A stretch of DNA of 64,000 bases from Ignavibacteria bacterium (GTDB lineage: Bacteria > Bacteroidota > Ignavibacteria > Kapaibacteriales > Kapaibacteriaceae). Positions 17,244 through 26,096 of the stretch are shown here, piece by piece. A program made the translations under genes and the position numbers. Location: positions 2,166,207-2,230,206 of the forward strand of contig CP054181.1 in NCBI GenBank assembly GCA_015709655.1, read 5' to 3'. Position 1 is the stretch's first letter. Every line of letters starts with the position of its first letter. The notes under the pieces were generated by a model that was given only the letters and a program-made list of their open reading frames with translations, was not told the DNA's origin and made no database searches.

Positions 17244-17335
17244 ATGCGGTTGATGATGCTGTACGCTGGTTTGTTGCTCTGGTTGCCGGTATTCGTGTTC
17301 GGTCAGACGGTTTTGTACCAACAAATGGAGTGGTG
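17244..17335 (+). pseudogene. 5' fragment of an Asp-box secreted protein gene cut by an IS
   Basis: ATG 17244 starts a signal peptide (MRLMMLYAGLLLWLPVFVFGQTVLYQQ) that runs into the IS at 17336 after ten mature residues. The continuing gene is on the far side of the element (18507-20581). A related complete gene at 30958-33450 shows the same design, a signal peptide directly followed by the propeller region. The IS removed the start and export signal from the main body. Confidence 0.75.
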
Positions 17336-17387
17336 TGAAAAAATCGGACCAGTCTTAAGTTGAGACGGAATTCTCAAAGGAGGACTG

Positions 17388-17651
17388 ATGAGGAAGAGCC
17401 ATTATAGCGAGGAGCAGATCGTTAGCATCGTCCGCGAATCACACGCCCATGGCGTAGCAGCGACATCGAAGAAGTACAAGGTGTCGTCACACACGATCTA
17501 CATATGGCGCAAGAAGTACGGGAGCATGGAGCCGAGCCAGGTCTCCGAGCTCAAGCGGATCACGCAGGAGAACGCCCGGCTGAAGAAGCTGGTCGCCGAG
17601 CGTGATCTTGAGATCGAAGTGATGAAAGAGATTGCGGCAAAAAAATGGTAG
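17388..17651 (+). CDS. IS3-family transposase OrfA
   Basis: 87 residues. The helix-turn-helix 'HYSEEQIVSIVRESHAHGVAATSKKYKVSSHTIYIWRKKYG' is followed by a coiled coil 'ELKRITQENARLKKLVAERDLEIEVMKEIAAKKW', the usual OrfA layout in IS407/IS2-like members. GGAGGA lies just upstream of the ATG. The end overlaps orfB by 7 nt across an A7 run, where -1 slippage would give OrfAB. Confidence 0.93.
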   Translation: MRKSHYSEEQIVSIVRESHAHGVAATSKKYKVSSHTIYIWRKKYGSMEPSQVSELKRITQENARLKKLVAERDLEIEVMKEIAAKKW

Positions 17652-18469
17652 GCGTCCCACAGAAACTTCAGGCAGTGGAGTACGTCAGTCGACGAGGCCT
17701 GGATCAACGCCGCGCGTGTGTTCTAATGGGTGTTTCACGTTCAATGGTAACGTATAAGCCTCGCCAGCCAGCCAAGGATGCTCCAGTACAGAAGATCATC
17801 AATGACGTTGTGGCGAAACACCCGGCCTGGGGCAAGCGATTGGTGTTCGGCTGGATGCGGGAGCAGGGGCATGACTACTCAGAGTGCACTGTTCACCGCG
17901 TTTACCGGCAAAGTGGCCATGCGGCTCAGTGGCGTAAGCGTTCACGCAAGATCCGGCGCAGCGTACGGATCAATCCGACGGCGATACAGCCACACGAGGT
18001 ATGGTGCATGGACTTTGCTGAGGATCGTTTGATGACCGGTCGGAAGATGATGGCACTGCTGATCAAGGACGAAGCCACGTCGTATGGCCTCAGCATAACC
18101 GTGCGGCGGTCATTCAAAGGCGCTGATGTTGAGGCTGTTCTTGACGAGCAGGTAGCTCGGTATGGAATGCCGAAGTACATTCGTTCCGACAACGGAGGAC
18201 AATTCATTGCGTATGTGGTGCAGCAATGGGCTCAACGGCGCAAAGTTACGCTGGCATACATTCAGCCCGGGAAGCCATGGCAGAACGGCTTTGCAGAGAG
18301 CTTCGTCGGAACCTACCGACGTGAGGTGCTAAATGCAGAAATCTTCATGTCACTAGCCGAGGGGCAAACGATCTCAAACATGTGGCTGCACATGTACAAC
18401 AATGAGCGACCTCACAGCAGGCACAATTATCGACCCCCAATCACTGCATTCAACAACCATGCAGCCTAA
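17645..18469 (+). CDS. IS3-family transposase OrfB
   Basis: 274 residues with intact domains: N-terminal 'GLDQRRACVLMGVSRSMVTYKPR', an HTH_21-like region, then the rve core. Catalytic D in 'VWCMDFAEDRL', D in 'RSDNGGQF' and E in 'NGFAESFVGTYRREVLN' are all present, and the end 'NNERPHSRHNYRPP' is typical. The frame is -1 relative to orfA. This is probably a functional transposase gene. Confidence 0.95.
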   Translation: MVGVPQKLQAVEYVSRRGLDQRRACVLMGVSRSMVTYKPRQPAKDAPVQKIINDVVAKHPAWGKRLVFGWMREQGHDYSECTVHRVYRQSGHAAQWRKRSRKIRRSVRINPTAIQPHEVWCMDFAEDRLMTGRKMMALLIKDEATSYGLSITVRRSFKGADVEAVLDEQVARYGMPKYIRSDNGGQFIAYVVQQWAQRRKVTLAYIQPGKPWQNGFAESFVGTYRREVLNAEIFMSLAEGQTISNMWLHMYNNERPHSRHNYRPPITAFNNHAA

Positions 18470-18559
18470 CACATTTGTATAACCTGTGACTGGACCGATA
18501 AATCCACCCTACTCAGTCCCATTGCTCCAAGTAACTCTATTGACACTATTTGGATAAGC

Positions 18560-20581
18560 ATGGATGCAGGAGAGAGTTTCCTGCAGGTGCCGCGTCTTGA
18601 CTCGGCTCAGCACCAGCTTGTTGGTCTTGTTAAGGGATACATGTTTGCGGCCTCCACGAAAAGTAAATACTGGTCTGCTATGGACCGGAGTGGTACTCTG
18701 CAATGGATGAAAACCCCGCTTCGGGGGGAGGCATACGGCTCTCTTCCTATATCGGCCGCAATCTCTTCCGAAAGCGTATTGTATTGGGTCAAAGATGCCG
18801 GCAGAAAGCGGGAATTTAGATATGGGAAACTGGGAGATACAGTATCCGTAACTGTTGATTCGATTGTAAGCCCAAAGGGAAAACTCGAGGTTAATCCACT
18901 TGGTGTTTACAGCCTGGATAACGGTGAAATTGTTCTGTTTGACAGAAGCGGATATGTATGTAAACTTTCTGGTGATACAGCCGAGATTCTTCCGTTTTCG
19001 TACTCAGTTCCGGAGAACAGTATGGTAATATCGTACACCCCCCGAAAGGGTTATACCTATATTCGATGGAAGTCCGGGGACATAGTAACACTATTTAGAA
19101 TACAGCTAACAAATCCGATTCATGTTGATTTGATGACTCTGCCTGCGGGAGTTCGGAGTCAGAGTACGATTGGATTCTTCAGTTGCTACTTAGGCGGTTT
19201 GGGGCTTTCACTTGACGATAATGAAACGGGGCAATACATCATGCAGCCACAGTTTAATCGTGTTTGCATGGTTGGGTCACTTACTAAAGAAATTTCAATC
19301 CTCCCGTGGCGCCCCATGATATATTCATGGCTGAACGGTACTACCACAATGGTTCTGACCGATCTTGAACAGATCGTCCGCGTTGATAGCCTACAGCGTG
19401 GTTTTCTGTGCCGGGGACGGGTGCAGCATCCCGATAACATGCAGTTCGCGGATGATAGCAAGTTGTTTTTCCCGTCAACTGACTATCGGGAGTGGGGCAT
19501 GACTGTACCTGCCAGTGTGGAAGGGGGCTTGGTTTTCGCTGGCCCGGTTGTACGCCGTATCAGTTTGGATGGCATGAGTACCGATACGCTCCTCAATGCT
19601 CCCACCAGTTTTGCATCGGTACTTCCAAATGGTGCACTGGCAACCGGCTGGAAGAATTCGCTTCGCATTACAAGAGATGGCATTACCGATACTACTCGGA
19701 TTACCATACCCGCCGGCATGAGTGCTGACAGTATGGGCTACCCGTCGTCAATGATACGGTGTGCCGACAATTCATTGCTGGCGTCCTTCCAGGGGACGTG
19801 GCGACGTGACGGATCGGAAGGCGGAAAACGCTTGTTCCGGTGGGGAGGGATTTTGCGCAGCAGTGACAACGGCAAAACCTGGATGCCTCAGCCCCTTCCC
19901 GACTCAGAGTGCGTGTACGTACAACATATCATGCGTACACCAGGCAACACGCTCCTTGCTACCTGCGTGCAAATGATCGAGGATTCTACGCCGGCATATC
20001 CGGAGCCGGGGACTACGTCGGCGCAGGAGTCAAGCTACACGGTAAAAAATGTGACAATAATGCGATCAAATAATTACGGTCAATTCTGGAAAGCGGTCTT
20101 TACTCCAATCTATAATGGTGCATGGCGTAAGAATTCCGGTAACATCGTGATTGGTCAGGATGGGGTGCTCTATGCCTCACTATATCCGGGAGTGTATAGG
20201 AGTTCGGATGATGGCGCAACATGGGAAGCCGACGAACGCATAGGCGCACTGATCGAGCCGGTGAGCCTTACGGTAGTTGACGATGGTTCCCTGATACTTT
20301 CAGCGAATGATGGGGTTTACAAATTGGAGAAAACAGTAGGCGTACCCGACAAGGTTGCGTCTGATTGTTCGAAAACCGAGGTGATATCACCAAATGCGTT
20401 ACTTTCTCTTCTATCCAAGCCAACTGTGGAGACTGCGACAGCCGTTGACCTGCAGGGCAACGAAGTTGTTTTGGTAGCCGCCAGTCGGTTGATAACAGAT
20501 CCGCACATGCTTCCCCGGCGATGTCTGTACGGGCTGAAGATAAACGGTGAACTGCGACTTGTGTATCTGGCAGATCTATAA
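18560..20581 (+). CDS. Asp-box secreted protein, body of a gene split by the IS
   Basis: The frame is open from the IS boundary (18507) and the first ATG is at 18560, giving 673 residues without a signal peptide. At least three Asp-box motifs lie in the C-terminal half (LRSSDNGKTWMPQ, MRSNNYGQFWKAV, YRSSDDGATWEAD). The central part resembles the 830-residue protein at 30958-33450. The C-terminus (ATAVDLQGNEV...LPRRCLYGLKINGELRLVYL) looks like a weak T9SS-type sorting domain. Its original start is the 17244 fragment, so as written the product is probably not exported and the gene is effectively dead. Confidence 0.75.
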   Translation: MDAGESFLQVPRLDSAQHQLVGLVKGYMFAASTKSKYWSAMDRSGTLQWMKTPLRGEAYGSLPISAAISSESVLYWVKDAGRKREFRYGKLGDTVSVTVDSIVSPKGKLEVNPLGVYSLDNGEIVLFDRSGYVCKLSGDTAEILPFSYSVPENSMVISYTPRKGYTYIRWKSGDIVTLFRIQLTNPIHVDLMTLPAGVRSQSTIGFFSCYLGGLGLSLDDNETGQYIMQPQFNRVCMVGSLTKEISILPWRPMIYSWLNGTTTMVLTDLEQIVRVDSLQRGFLCRGRVQHPDNMQFADDSKLFFPSTDYREWGMTVPASVEGGLVFAGPVVRRISLDGMSTDTLLNAPTSFASVLPNGALATGWKNSLRITRDGITDTTRITIPAGMSADSMGYPSSMIRCADNSLLASFQGTWRRDGSEGGKRLFRWGGILRSSDNGKTWMPQPLPDSECVYVQHIMRTPGNTLLATCVQMIEDSTPAYPEPGTTSAQESSYTVKNVTIMRSNNYGQFWKAVFTPIYNGAWRKNSGNIVIGQDGVLYASLYPGVYRSSDDGATWEADERIGALIEPVSLTVVDDGSLILSANDGVYKLEKTVGVPDKVASDCSKTEVISPNALLSLLSKPTVETATAVDLQGNEVVLVAASRLITDPHMLPRRCLYGLKINGELRLVYLADL

Positions 20582-20673
20582 CCGGACAGAACATTCCTAA
20601 ACAAATTTTGAACATCAGGCAGAGAGACACATAATTCTGCCTTCATCTGCAGAAAGAAAATTGCCCAAGGAAA

Positions 20674-20708
20674 CCCCTCCCCAAACACCGAAGATAATTG
20701 GGGAGGGG
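20674..20708. terminator. bidirectional terminator-like hairpin
   Basis: CCCCTCCCCAA and TTGGGGAGGGG form a perfect 11-bp stem around 13 nt, placed between two convergent genes (ends at 20581 and 20722). There is no clear T tract on either side, so it may be a structural or G-rich element instead. The stem resembles the flank of the G-rich repeat at 49283. Confidence 0.6.
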
Positions 20709-20721
20709 ATAGTGTGCTGGG

Positions 20722-23700
20722 TTAGCGTAACACAGTAAGCGGTACGTGAACACTGTTTGTATTGTTGTTTACAACAATGTGGTATGTACCAACAGGCATC
20801 GAAACCGTATTCACGCGGAAACTTGTTTCACCTGCCCGAAGAGAATGCGTAGCAACTACTCTTCCTAAAGCATCGGTGATCACAATTTCAGTAGCCTGGG
20901 TTCCGAAATCGCTTGATACCGTTACCGTGGCAGTCCCACGGGTTGGATTCGGATACACAGCAACTGGATGATCACCGGTGACCGCATACTCACCAACGCC
21001 AACGGTAATCGTGGATGCCTGGCTTTCACAACCGGCGCGACCTCTTGAGTCGAATGCCTTTACAAGGACTTGCTCAGATCCAGTTAACGTATATGAGAAT
21101 TCGGCTACGGTATCAGAACCATATGCCGATGCAATAATGGTATCAGCAAGGGGCAGCCGGCGAAGAATAATGCCATAGCTGGCAACGTTCAGATCAGGTG
21201 AAGGTGTCCAGCGTACAACCGCATCTCCAAGCTGATTAGCTATCACAGTTACGTTGGTAGGAGGTAGTAAATATGTTTTTGAATTGCTAAAACGTCCATC
21301 AATATGAGCGTCTGCCAGTGACGTCGGATCGTTCCGCCGTGCCCAGAGCAGAAATTCGCACGGTGCTGTGCTGTCGGCCAGAGTAATAATGGCCTTACCA
21401 TCAGATTCCGGGACGTTGGCGATCTCGATACCTTTAAGGTAATCGGTATTGGGTTCATAGTAAAAAATGCTGACAGTAGATTTCTCAGGGGCTCCTGAAG
21501 CATCCCAGGTTGCTGTTATGGTTTTCCCTTCCTGTAACGCAGTAACCGCGAACGGACGGGCGGCAGAGCGAATATAAACGGCAATTGAATCAGAGTCGCC
21601 AACGTTATCTGCGCTAATCGTCCATGTCCCGGGCGCTGGGTTATTTACCACCCACACCGTGATGCCGTTTCCTTCAGGGGCGGGCGAGAACAGAACACTG
21701 TCTGCTTCGTCGGAACCATTGTACGTTTTACCTGATGGATTGGTAAGAGTGGTTTTTAAATCAGCGGACTTGCTGTCGATCATAACCATCAGCATCTCGG
21801 AGTTTGCCGGTACTACTGCCTCCTGTGATACTGTCTTCTGTACGTTGTCGCCCTTAGCAGTCTCTCCGGGCCTGCCCCAGAATGCCTTTACCAAGGCAGT
21901 AAAGCCACCGTCAAATGATACTGCCGATGCTGAAGGCAGTTTGGTGAAATCAACCGTTAACGTGCCCTTGCCAATCCGGCTCATCAGTTCCTTTGCCTCT
22001 GCAGAGAGTGCTCCGGTTGCATTGTTTAGGTCATAGGCCACTGAAAGCGTTTTCTCACCATTCTCAATTAAACGCAGGGCTGCGGTAACCGTCCCCAGGT
22101 GCAACGGTGTGTAGGTGTTAATAAACTTGCCTGCAATTCCAATTTTCTCAGCGTTTTCCTGTGATAGTTTTGGAATCTGCAGTGTGGCGGAGTTTGAGCC
22201 TGTAAGGTTAATACCATTGAAGAATGCCAGACTGCGGACCGTTTTCCCGGTTAGGAAGTAATCACCTCCAAGGTGCAGCATCTTTTCATTCCCTTCAAAG
22301 GTGATTGAGCGCTTGTCTAAGTCAATTTCACAGTCAACACCAGCCTCCATCTGCCACGGGTTCTTTTCAGAAAGAAATTTAGCATTGATAAATTTTACCG
22401 ATGCACCACCCTTAAACACAACCGGAGGAAACTGGACGCCACCGTGAATATCAAATTCACATAATTCAGGTTTGCCGATCACGCCAAACAGCCCCTGAAG
22501 CGTCATTTTAAATGGGTTAAGCGAATTGATGTTGTCAATAGCAGCACTGCCGCCTGCCCAGCAGAATGGCGTCTCTGGAAACGGGATACAGGAGTTGAAT
22601 TTAATGCTGACAGAGCCCCCTTCCAGTGTTTGTTTCTTCATATACGCCGTAAAGCCTGCTTCTTCGAACATCGGACACTTGGCGGTTGCGCCAAGCGACA
22701 GTGAGTCGGCCTTACTGTCGTATGCAATATTGGCTTCTTTTAGGCAGAAGGATGGTCCAAGACTCAGCTCGGTAACCCCAAGCTTGGCAGTATAAAAGTA
22801 GTTTGAACCTTCGCGGGTAAATGACAGTTCGATGGGAATACTGAGCTCCTTGTTTGCCTGCCAGATTGCCCCCTTAAGATCAGGGTTGCATCCGGATGAC
22901 AGATTCTTGGGTCCCTCGATGGTAAAGGAGAGTTTTGCGCCGGAGATTTCTCCGAGGCCTTCCGTTATTGAAATCTTAGTATCCTTGATCCTTCCACCGG
23001 TAAACTTTTGTACTAACGCATCCGCTGTCAGGTCAAGGAGCTCGCCGCAGGGGAAAATGCCAAAGCCGAAAGCGCCGCTGTACAGGGTGAACTGTGTGCC
23101 GTCAGATAAAGGGATGTACAGTTGTCCATTTCCGGTGACCGAATTTGCATCTTTATTAATCCGCATTGTACCGTTGCATTTGATAAAGCCTCCGATTGCG
23201 ATAGAAGGGCCATCTGCCTCAATAATCTGGTCATTAATGTCTTCCCAAACCGAATCTTCACCTGCGTCAAACATCAGCCAGCTGATTCCATTACATTTTG
23301 CATACCAGTACCGGCGTGACGCATCAATGGTGACAGTGACTTTTTCCTCGTTGCTGTCATCGTAATTCTCCTTAGTAGCCTTGGCAGTGATTTCATAGTC
23401 TCCGTCTGCCACTGACTTGGCCACCTTAAATTCAACAGTGGCAACGCCTGATGAATTTGTTTTGTAGGTTGTCTGCGTATTCTCAAAAGTGTTCTTCGGC
23501 CATTTGATTTCTACCGTTGCATTGCTGACGGGTGTATTGGTGATTTCCTTGGTGACGGTAATGGTAAATTTCCCGTCCTCCTTTGGTTTGAGTTTGGTTC
23601 CGGTTTTGGGATTTGCCGTCACTACCAGTTTTGGTTTAACCAGGATATCAAACTGTCCGTTAGAGATTCGTACATTAAGGGTAATACCACTGGGAGTGGT

Positions 23701-24099
23701 TGTTTCGCCGAACCAGTTAAACGTACCGTAAATCCGGTTCTTTACCGAATCAACGCGAGTAACATTAAACGTACCACTTAGACAGCGATACGTCTGGTCG
23801 GTACGCTGTCCGTACCTCCACCATGTACCGGTACCCAGCGTGTAGGTGCCAATGCCGACGTAATTACGGAGTGAAATCTGCATGAATAACGGTCTGTCAG
23901 GCGTAGATGTATCCGTGGTGATTGTCAGCACCAACGACGACCCGTCAAACGTGTACAACACTTCACGGGATTCTCGATCATTCACCGGACCATTACCGGT
24001 TTGCTGCTGCCACGATAGGTACGACTGCGCAGTAACAACTGCTGCACAGGCAGCAAAAAGCATAAGTACTGCGGAAAGAAAGAGTCTGGTTGCCCACAT
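20722..24099 (-). CDS. large multidomain secreted protein, T9SS-sorted
   Basis: 1125 residues. A signal peptide (MWATRLFLSAVLMLFAACAAVVTAQ) is followed by a beta-rich N-terminal region with 'LSGTFNVTRVDSVKNRIYGTFNW', similar to DUF6252-type modules. A bacterial Ig-like domain (about 155-255, 'GKFTITVTKEITNTPVSNATVEI..SSGVATVEFKV') comes next, then a long unassigned region (about 260-760), an Ig/FN3-like pair (about 770-1040, including 'PPTNVTVIANQLGDAVVRWTPSPD') and a C-terminal sorting domain from about 1045 (VAVYPNPTRGTATVTV...GTYHIVVNNN). The function is unknown; it is likely surface-anchored or released. It converges on the gene ending at 20581. Confidence 0.88.
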   Translation of the reverse strand: MWATRLFLSAVLMLFAACAAVVTAQSYLSWQQQTGNGPVNDRESREVLYTFDGSSLVLTITTDTSTPDRPLFMQISLRNYVGIGTYTLGTGTWWRYGQRTDQTYRCLSGTFNVTRVDSVKNRIYGTFNWFGETTTPSGITLNVRISNGQFDILVKPKLVVTANPKTGTKLKPKEDGKFTITVTKEITNTPVSNATVEIKWPKNTFENTQTTYKTNSSGVATVEFKVAKSVADGDYEITAKATKENYDDSNEEKVTVTIDASRRYWYAKCNGISWLMFDAGEDSVWEDINDQIIEADGPSIAIGGFIKCNGTMRINKDANSVTGNGQLYIPLSDGTQFTLYSGAFGFGIFPCGELLDLTADALVQKFTGGRIKDTKISITEGLGEISGAKLSFTIEGPKNLSSGCNPDLKGAIWQANKELSIPIELSFTREGSNYFYTAKLGVTELSLGPSFCLKEANIAYDSKADSLSLGATAKCPMFEEAGFTAYMKKQTLEGGSVSIKFNSCIPFPETPFCWAGGSAAIDNINSLNPFKMTLQGLFGVIGKPELCEFDIHGGVQFPPVVFKGGASVKFINAKFLSEKNPWQMEAGVDCEIDLDKRSITFEGNEKMLHLGGDYFLTGKTVRSLAFFNGINLTGSNSATLQIPKLSQENAEKIGIAGKFINTYTPLHLGTVTAALRLIENGEKTLSVAYDLNNATGALSAEAKELMSRIGKGTLTVDFTKLPSASAVSFDGGFTALVKAFWGRPGETAKGDNVQKTVSQEAVVPANSEMLMVMIDSKSADLKTTLTNPSGKTYNGSDEADSVLFSPAPEGNGITVWVVNNPAPGTWTISADNVGDSDSIAVYIRSAARPFAVTALQEGKTITATWDASGAPEKSTVSIFYYEPNTDYLKGIEIANVPESDGKAIITLADSTAPCEFLLWARRNDPTSLADAHIDGRFSNSKTYLLPPTNVTVIANQLGDAVVRWTPSPDLNVASYGIILRRLPLADTIIASAYGSDTVAEFSYTLTGSEQVLVKAFDSRGRAGCESQASTITVGVGEYAVTGDHPVAVYPNPTRGTATVTVSSDFGTQATEIVITDALGRVVATHSLRAGETSFRVNTVSMPVGTYHIVVNNNTNSVHVPLTVLR

Positions 24100-24291
24100 A
24101 ACATTTCCTTGTAAGTCAATAAATACTACGGAACTAAACTACTCACTTTTTATCAAATCCGTGAAGAGTTTTTCGTTTTCTGAACAATACTTCAGCCGAT
24201 CATAGTTCCGGTATCGTGCAAACATGCAAGGTACACGCAGTACTGGTTACGAATGTTTGCAATAAGGATAAGGGTAGGGGGCTATGGTATG

Positions 24292-24690
24292 CTATCCGTG
24301 CAGAGCTCCTTTGATGAGTGTTGTGCCTAATACAATCAGGATTATCGAGCCAACCATGAGGAACATGGTGTTGCGAGCCCCCTTGGTGTCCGCGAGTTTC
24401 ATGTACCGTGGTGCCAGGTGAACGCTGGTGAGGGCAAGGAGCATGATGGTGGCATGCTCTATCCGGTAGCGCAATCCATCACCAAAATCAGACCATCGTA
24501 GTATCAGCTGAATAAGTCCAATCAGGAACTGAAGCGTGAGAACGATTGAGTAGATTCTGACGGCCCAGATTGCCGGAGTAGATAACGATTTTTTACGGAT
24601 AACATCAATGAGAGGGAAGATAACGGCAAGTCCTGCCAGTAAGTAAATGAAATGTTCCATCCATCGGTGTGTGAGAATAATGGTTTCCAT
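24292..24690 (-). CDS. four-helix integral membrane protein
   Basis: 132 residues with four hydrophobic helices (about 12-28, 43-65, 80-97 and 110-128). Histidines near helix ends (HRWMEH at 8-13, IEHATIMLLALTSVH at 78-92) could be haem ligands as in cytochrome-b561-like folds, but I cannot confirm this. It lies 30 nt downstream of the lipoprotein gene on the same strand, possibly one operon. Confidence 0.7.
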   Translation of the reverse strand: METIILTHRWMEHFIYLLAGLAVIFPLIDVIRKKSLSTPAIWAVRIYSIVLTLQFLIGLIQLILRWSDFGDGLRYRIEHATIMLLALTSVHLAPRYMKLADTKGARNTMFLMVGSIILIVLGTTLIKGALHG

Positions 24691-24720
24691 AGCAATGATA
24701 AATAAGATTAGAAAAATATA

Positions 24721-25389
24721 CTATTTGATGACTTCTGCGCCTTTGGGAAGCTCAAGCGCCACCCTGAATTCTCCTCTGGTAACGGTAACAGTCTGGGTTT
24801 TGTCGAACGATTTAAAAGTGCCTTCGAACAGACCATCAATTTTACCAATGAACGAGGTCTGCGTCACGGTGCCCATACGGTAGGTGGTGAACTTCCCATC
24901 GAATTTTGTAATGGTAACCTTGCCGTGTGTATCCTTGATTCTGAACAGTTCCTGATCGCCATACGGGTTGGTTGAGAATGCATAGTACTGCACACCATCC
25001 AGCGTCACGGATGAGGTGAAGTAAAAATACCCTGTCGAGCTACCTTTCCCCTGCCCTAAACTGTCACCTGTAATATATGTGCCTGCTGCCTGTGGAAGCC
25101 ATGGAATTCCACCAATGGGATAGGTTCCGTCGAACAGAATAGGGACGAACTTGTCGTTGTTCTCAGTACTCATTGTAGTGACGTTCCCGGTGTATTCTTT
25201 TTCGTTGGATACAAATTTCCATGTGTTGTTACCCTCGGGTATCGTGAACTCGTAATCCAACGGTTTACGAGACTCGGTGTTCTTGTCTTTACCGTCATCG
25301 GGTTTTGTTGGTGAGTCAGATGAGCAGGAAGGAAAGATAAGTGCTGCAAAAAGCAATAGAAACGCTATTGAAAAAAATTTCCTGATCAT
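24721..25389 (-). CDS. lipoprotein, DUF6252-like
   Basis: 222 residues. It has a lipoprotein signal with a lipobox (MIRKFFSIAFLLLFAALIFPSC, C22), a low-complexity charged linker (SSDSPTKPDDGKDKNTESRK) and then a beta-rich domain. The pattern 'GKVTITKFDGKFTTYRMG...LFEGTFKSFDKTQTVTVTRGEF' resembles DUF6252-type lipoproteins of Bacteroidota and the N-terminal part of the 1125-residue neighbour. Probably anchored in the outer membrane; function unknown. Confidence 0.78.
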   Translation of the reverse strand: MIRKFFSIAFLLLFAALIFPSCSSDSPTKPDDGKDKNTESRKPLDYEFTIPEGNNTWKFVSNEKEYTGNVTTMSTENNDKFVPILFDGTYPIGGIPWLPQAAGTYITGDSLGQGKGSSTGYFYFTSSVTLDGVQYYAFSTNPYGDQELFRIKDTHGKVTITKFDGKFTTYRMGTVTQTSFIGKIDGLFEGTFKSFDKTQTVTVTRGEFRVALELPKGAEVIK

Positions 25390-25713
25390 GATTTTTCCTT
25401 GAGTAGGGTGGAGTACCGCATAGTAAACAGATGAGTGCGGAGGTAAACATTAGAAACATCTTCCGAAGCCGAACTGTTATCGAGTAGGTAACAAAGGCTC
25501 AGAGGCTGAGTCTTCGAAACCGGTAGATGAACTCGACAGACAAAATTAGCCAAGCTCCATCCTTTTGCGTATGGCCGAAACACAGATTCCTATACCCACG
25601 ACTGACGGAGCTTGCAGGAGATCACGGATTGTTGCTCCTTACTCCTTGCAAATTGTTCTAATTACGTTCACTCCATTATCGGCTATAATGTGAACAATGT
25701 ATAAACCTGATGA
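25390..25713. other. intergenic, no gene seen
   Basis: Spacer upstream of the lipoprotein gene. I see no gene. The gene-start context GATCATGATTTTTCCTTGAG (25384-25403) is nearly repeated at 26003-26022, which suggests a lost second copy of a similar gene start. Confidence 0.4.
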
Positions 25714-25931
25714 GAACGCCAACATGTCTGCTCAGCTCCAGATGATGTAACACGAGTGCCGCGACTTCGTCGCCTGCCAGCTCCACTAGTGTTTCGATTG
25801 CCGCACTAAGATCTGAGTGAGTATGTTTGGATCGCATGGGGCTCCTTTGTTTGGTGTTTGGTTGTTTAGTTTCTCCAAATTACCAGCCACAAGGCGAGCC
25901 TCTTTTATTCAACTAACTTCCGGACACTGTC
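25714..25931 (-). mobile_element. orphan left end of an IS256-family element
   Basis: 218 bp matching, in reverse, the first ~220 bp of the complete IS256 element at 28839-30222 (terminus GACAGTGTCCGGAAGTTAGT, then the transposase start). It differs at about ten positions, so it is an older insertion of which only the end survives. The match stops abruptly at GAACGCC (25714). Confidence 0.88.
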
Positions 25932-26096
25932 ATCTGACGGCTGTTAACGTACAACATAATTACTCCGTAAGTAACAGAAACGCCACAGATAAACATCAGA
26001 GATCATGATTATCCTTGAGGAGGGTCATCCTGTTTCGTGCTGTTAAACACGGGGATACTCTGAACTTCCAGGGGATAGGTCATCGCATGGTACAAT
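25932..26096. other. intergenic between IS256 end and YD-repeat gene
   Basis: About 165 bp containing the repeated start context GATCATGATTATCCTTGAG (26003-26021). No gene seen. Confidence 0.4.

Larger units (their letters stand above)
17336..18506 (+). mobile_element. IS3-family element (IS407/IS2-like) inserted in a secreted-protein gene
   Basis: About 1171 bp. The ends TGAAAAAATCGGACCAGTC and TGGATTTATCGGTCCAGTC (right end, reverse complement) form imperfect inverted repeats. It encodes overlapping orfA and orfB with an A7 slippery run at 17639-17645. No identical target duplication is visible (GGTG to the left, CCCT to the right), so the locus may have rearranged after insertion. Confidence 0.85.
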
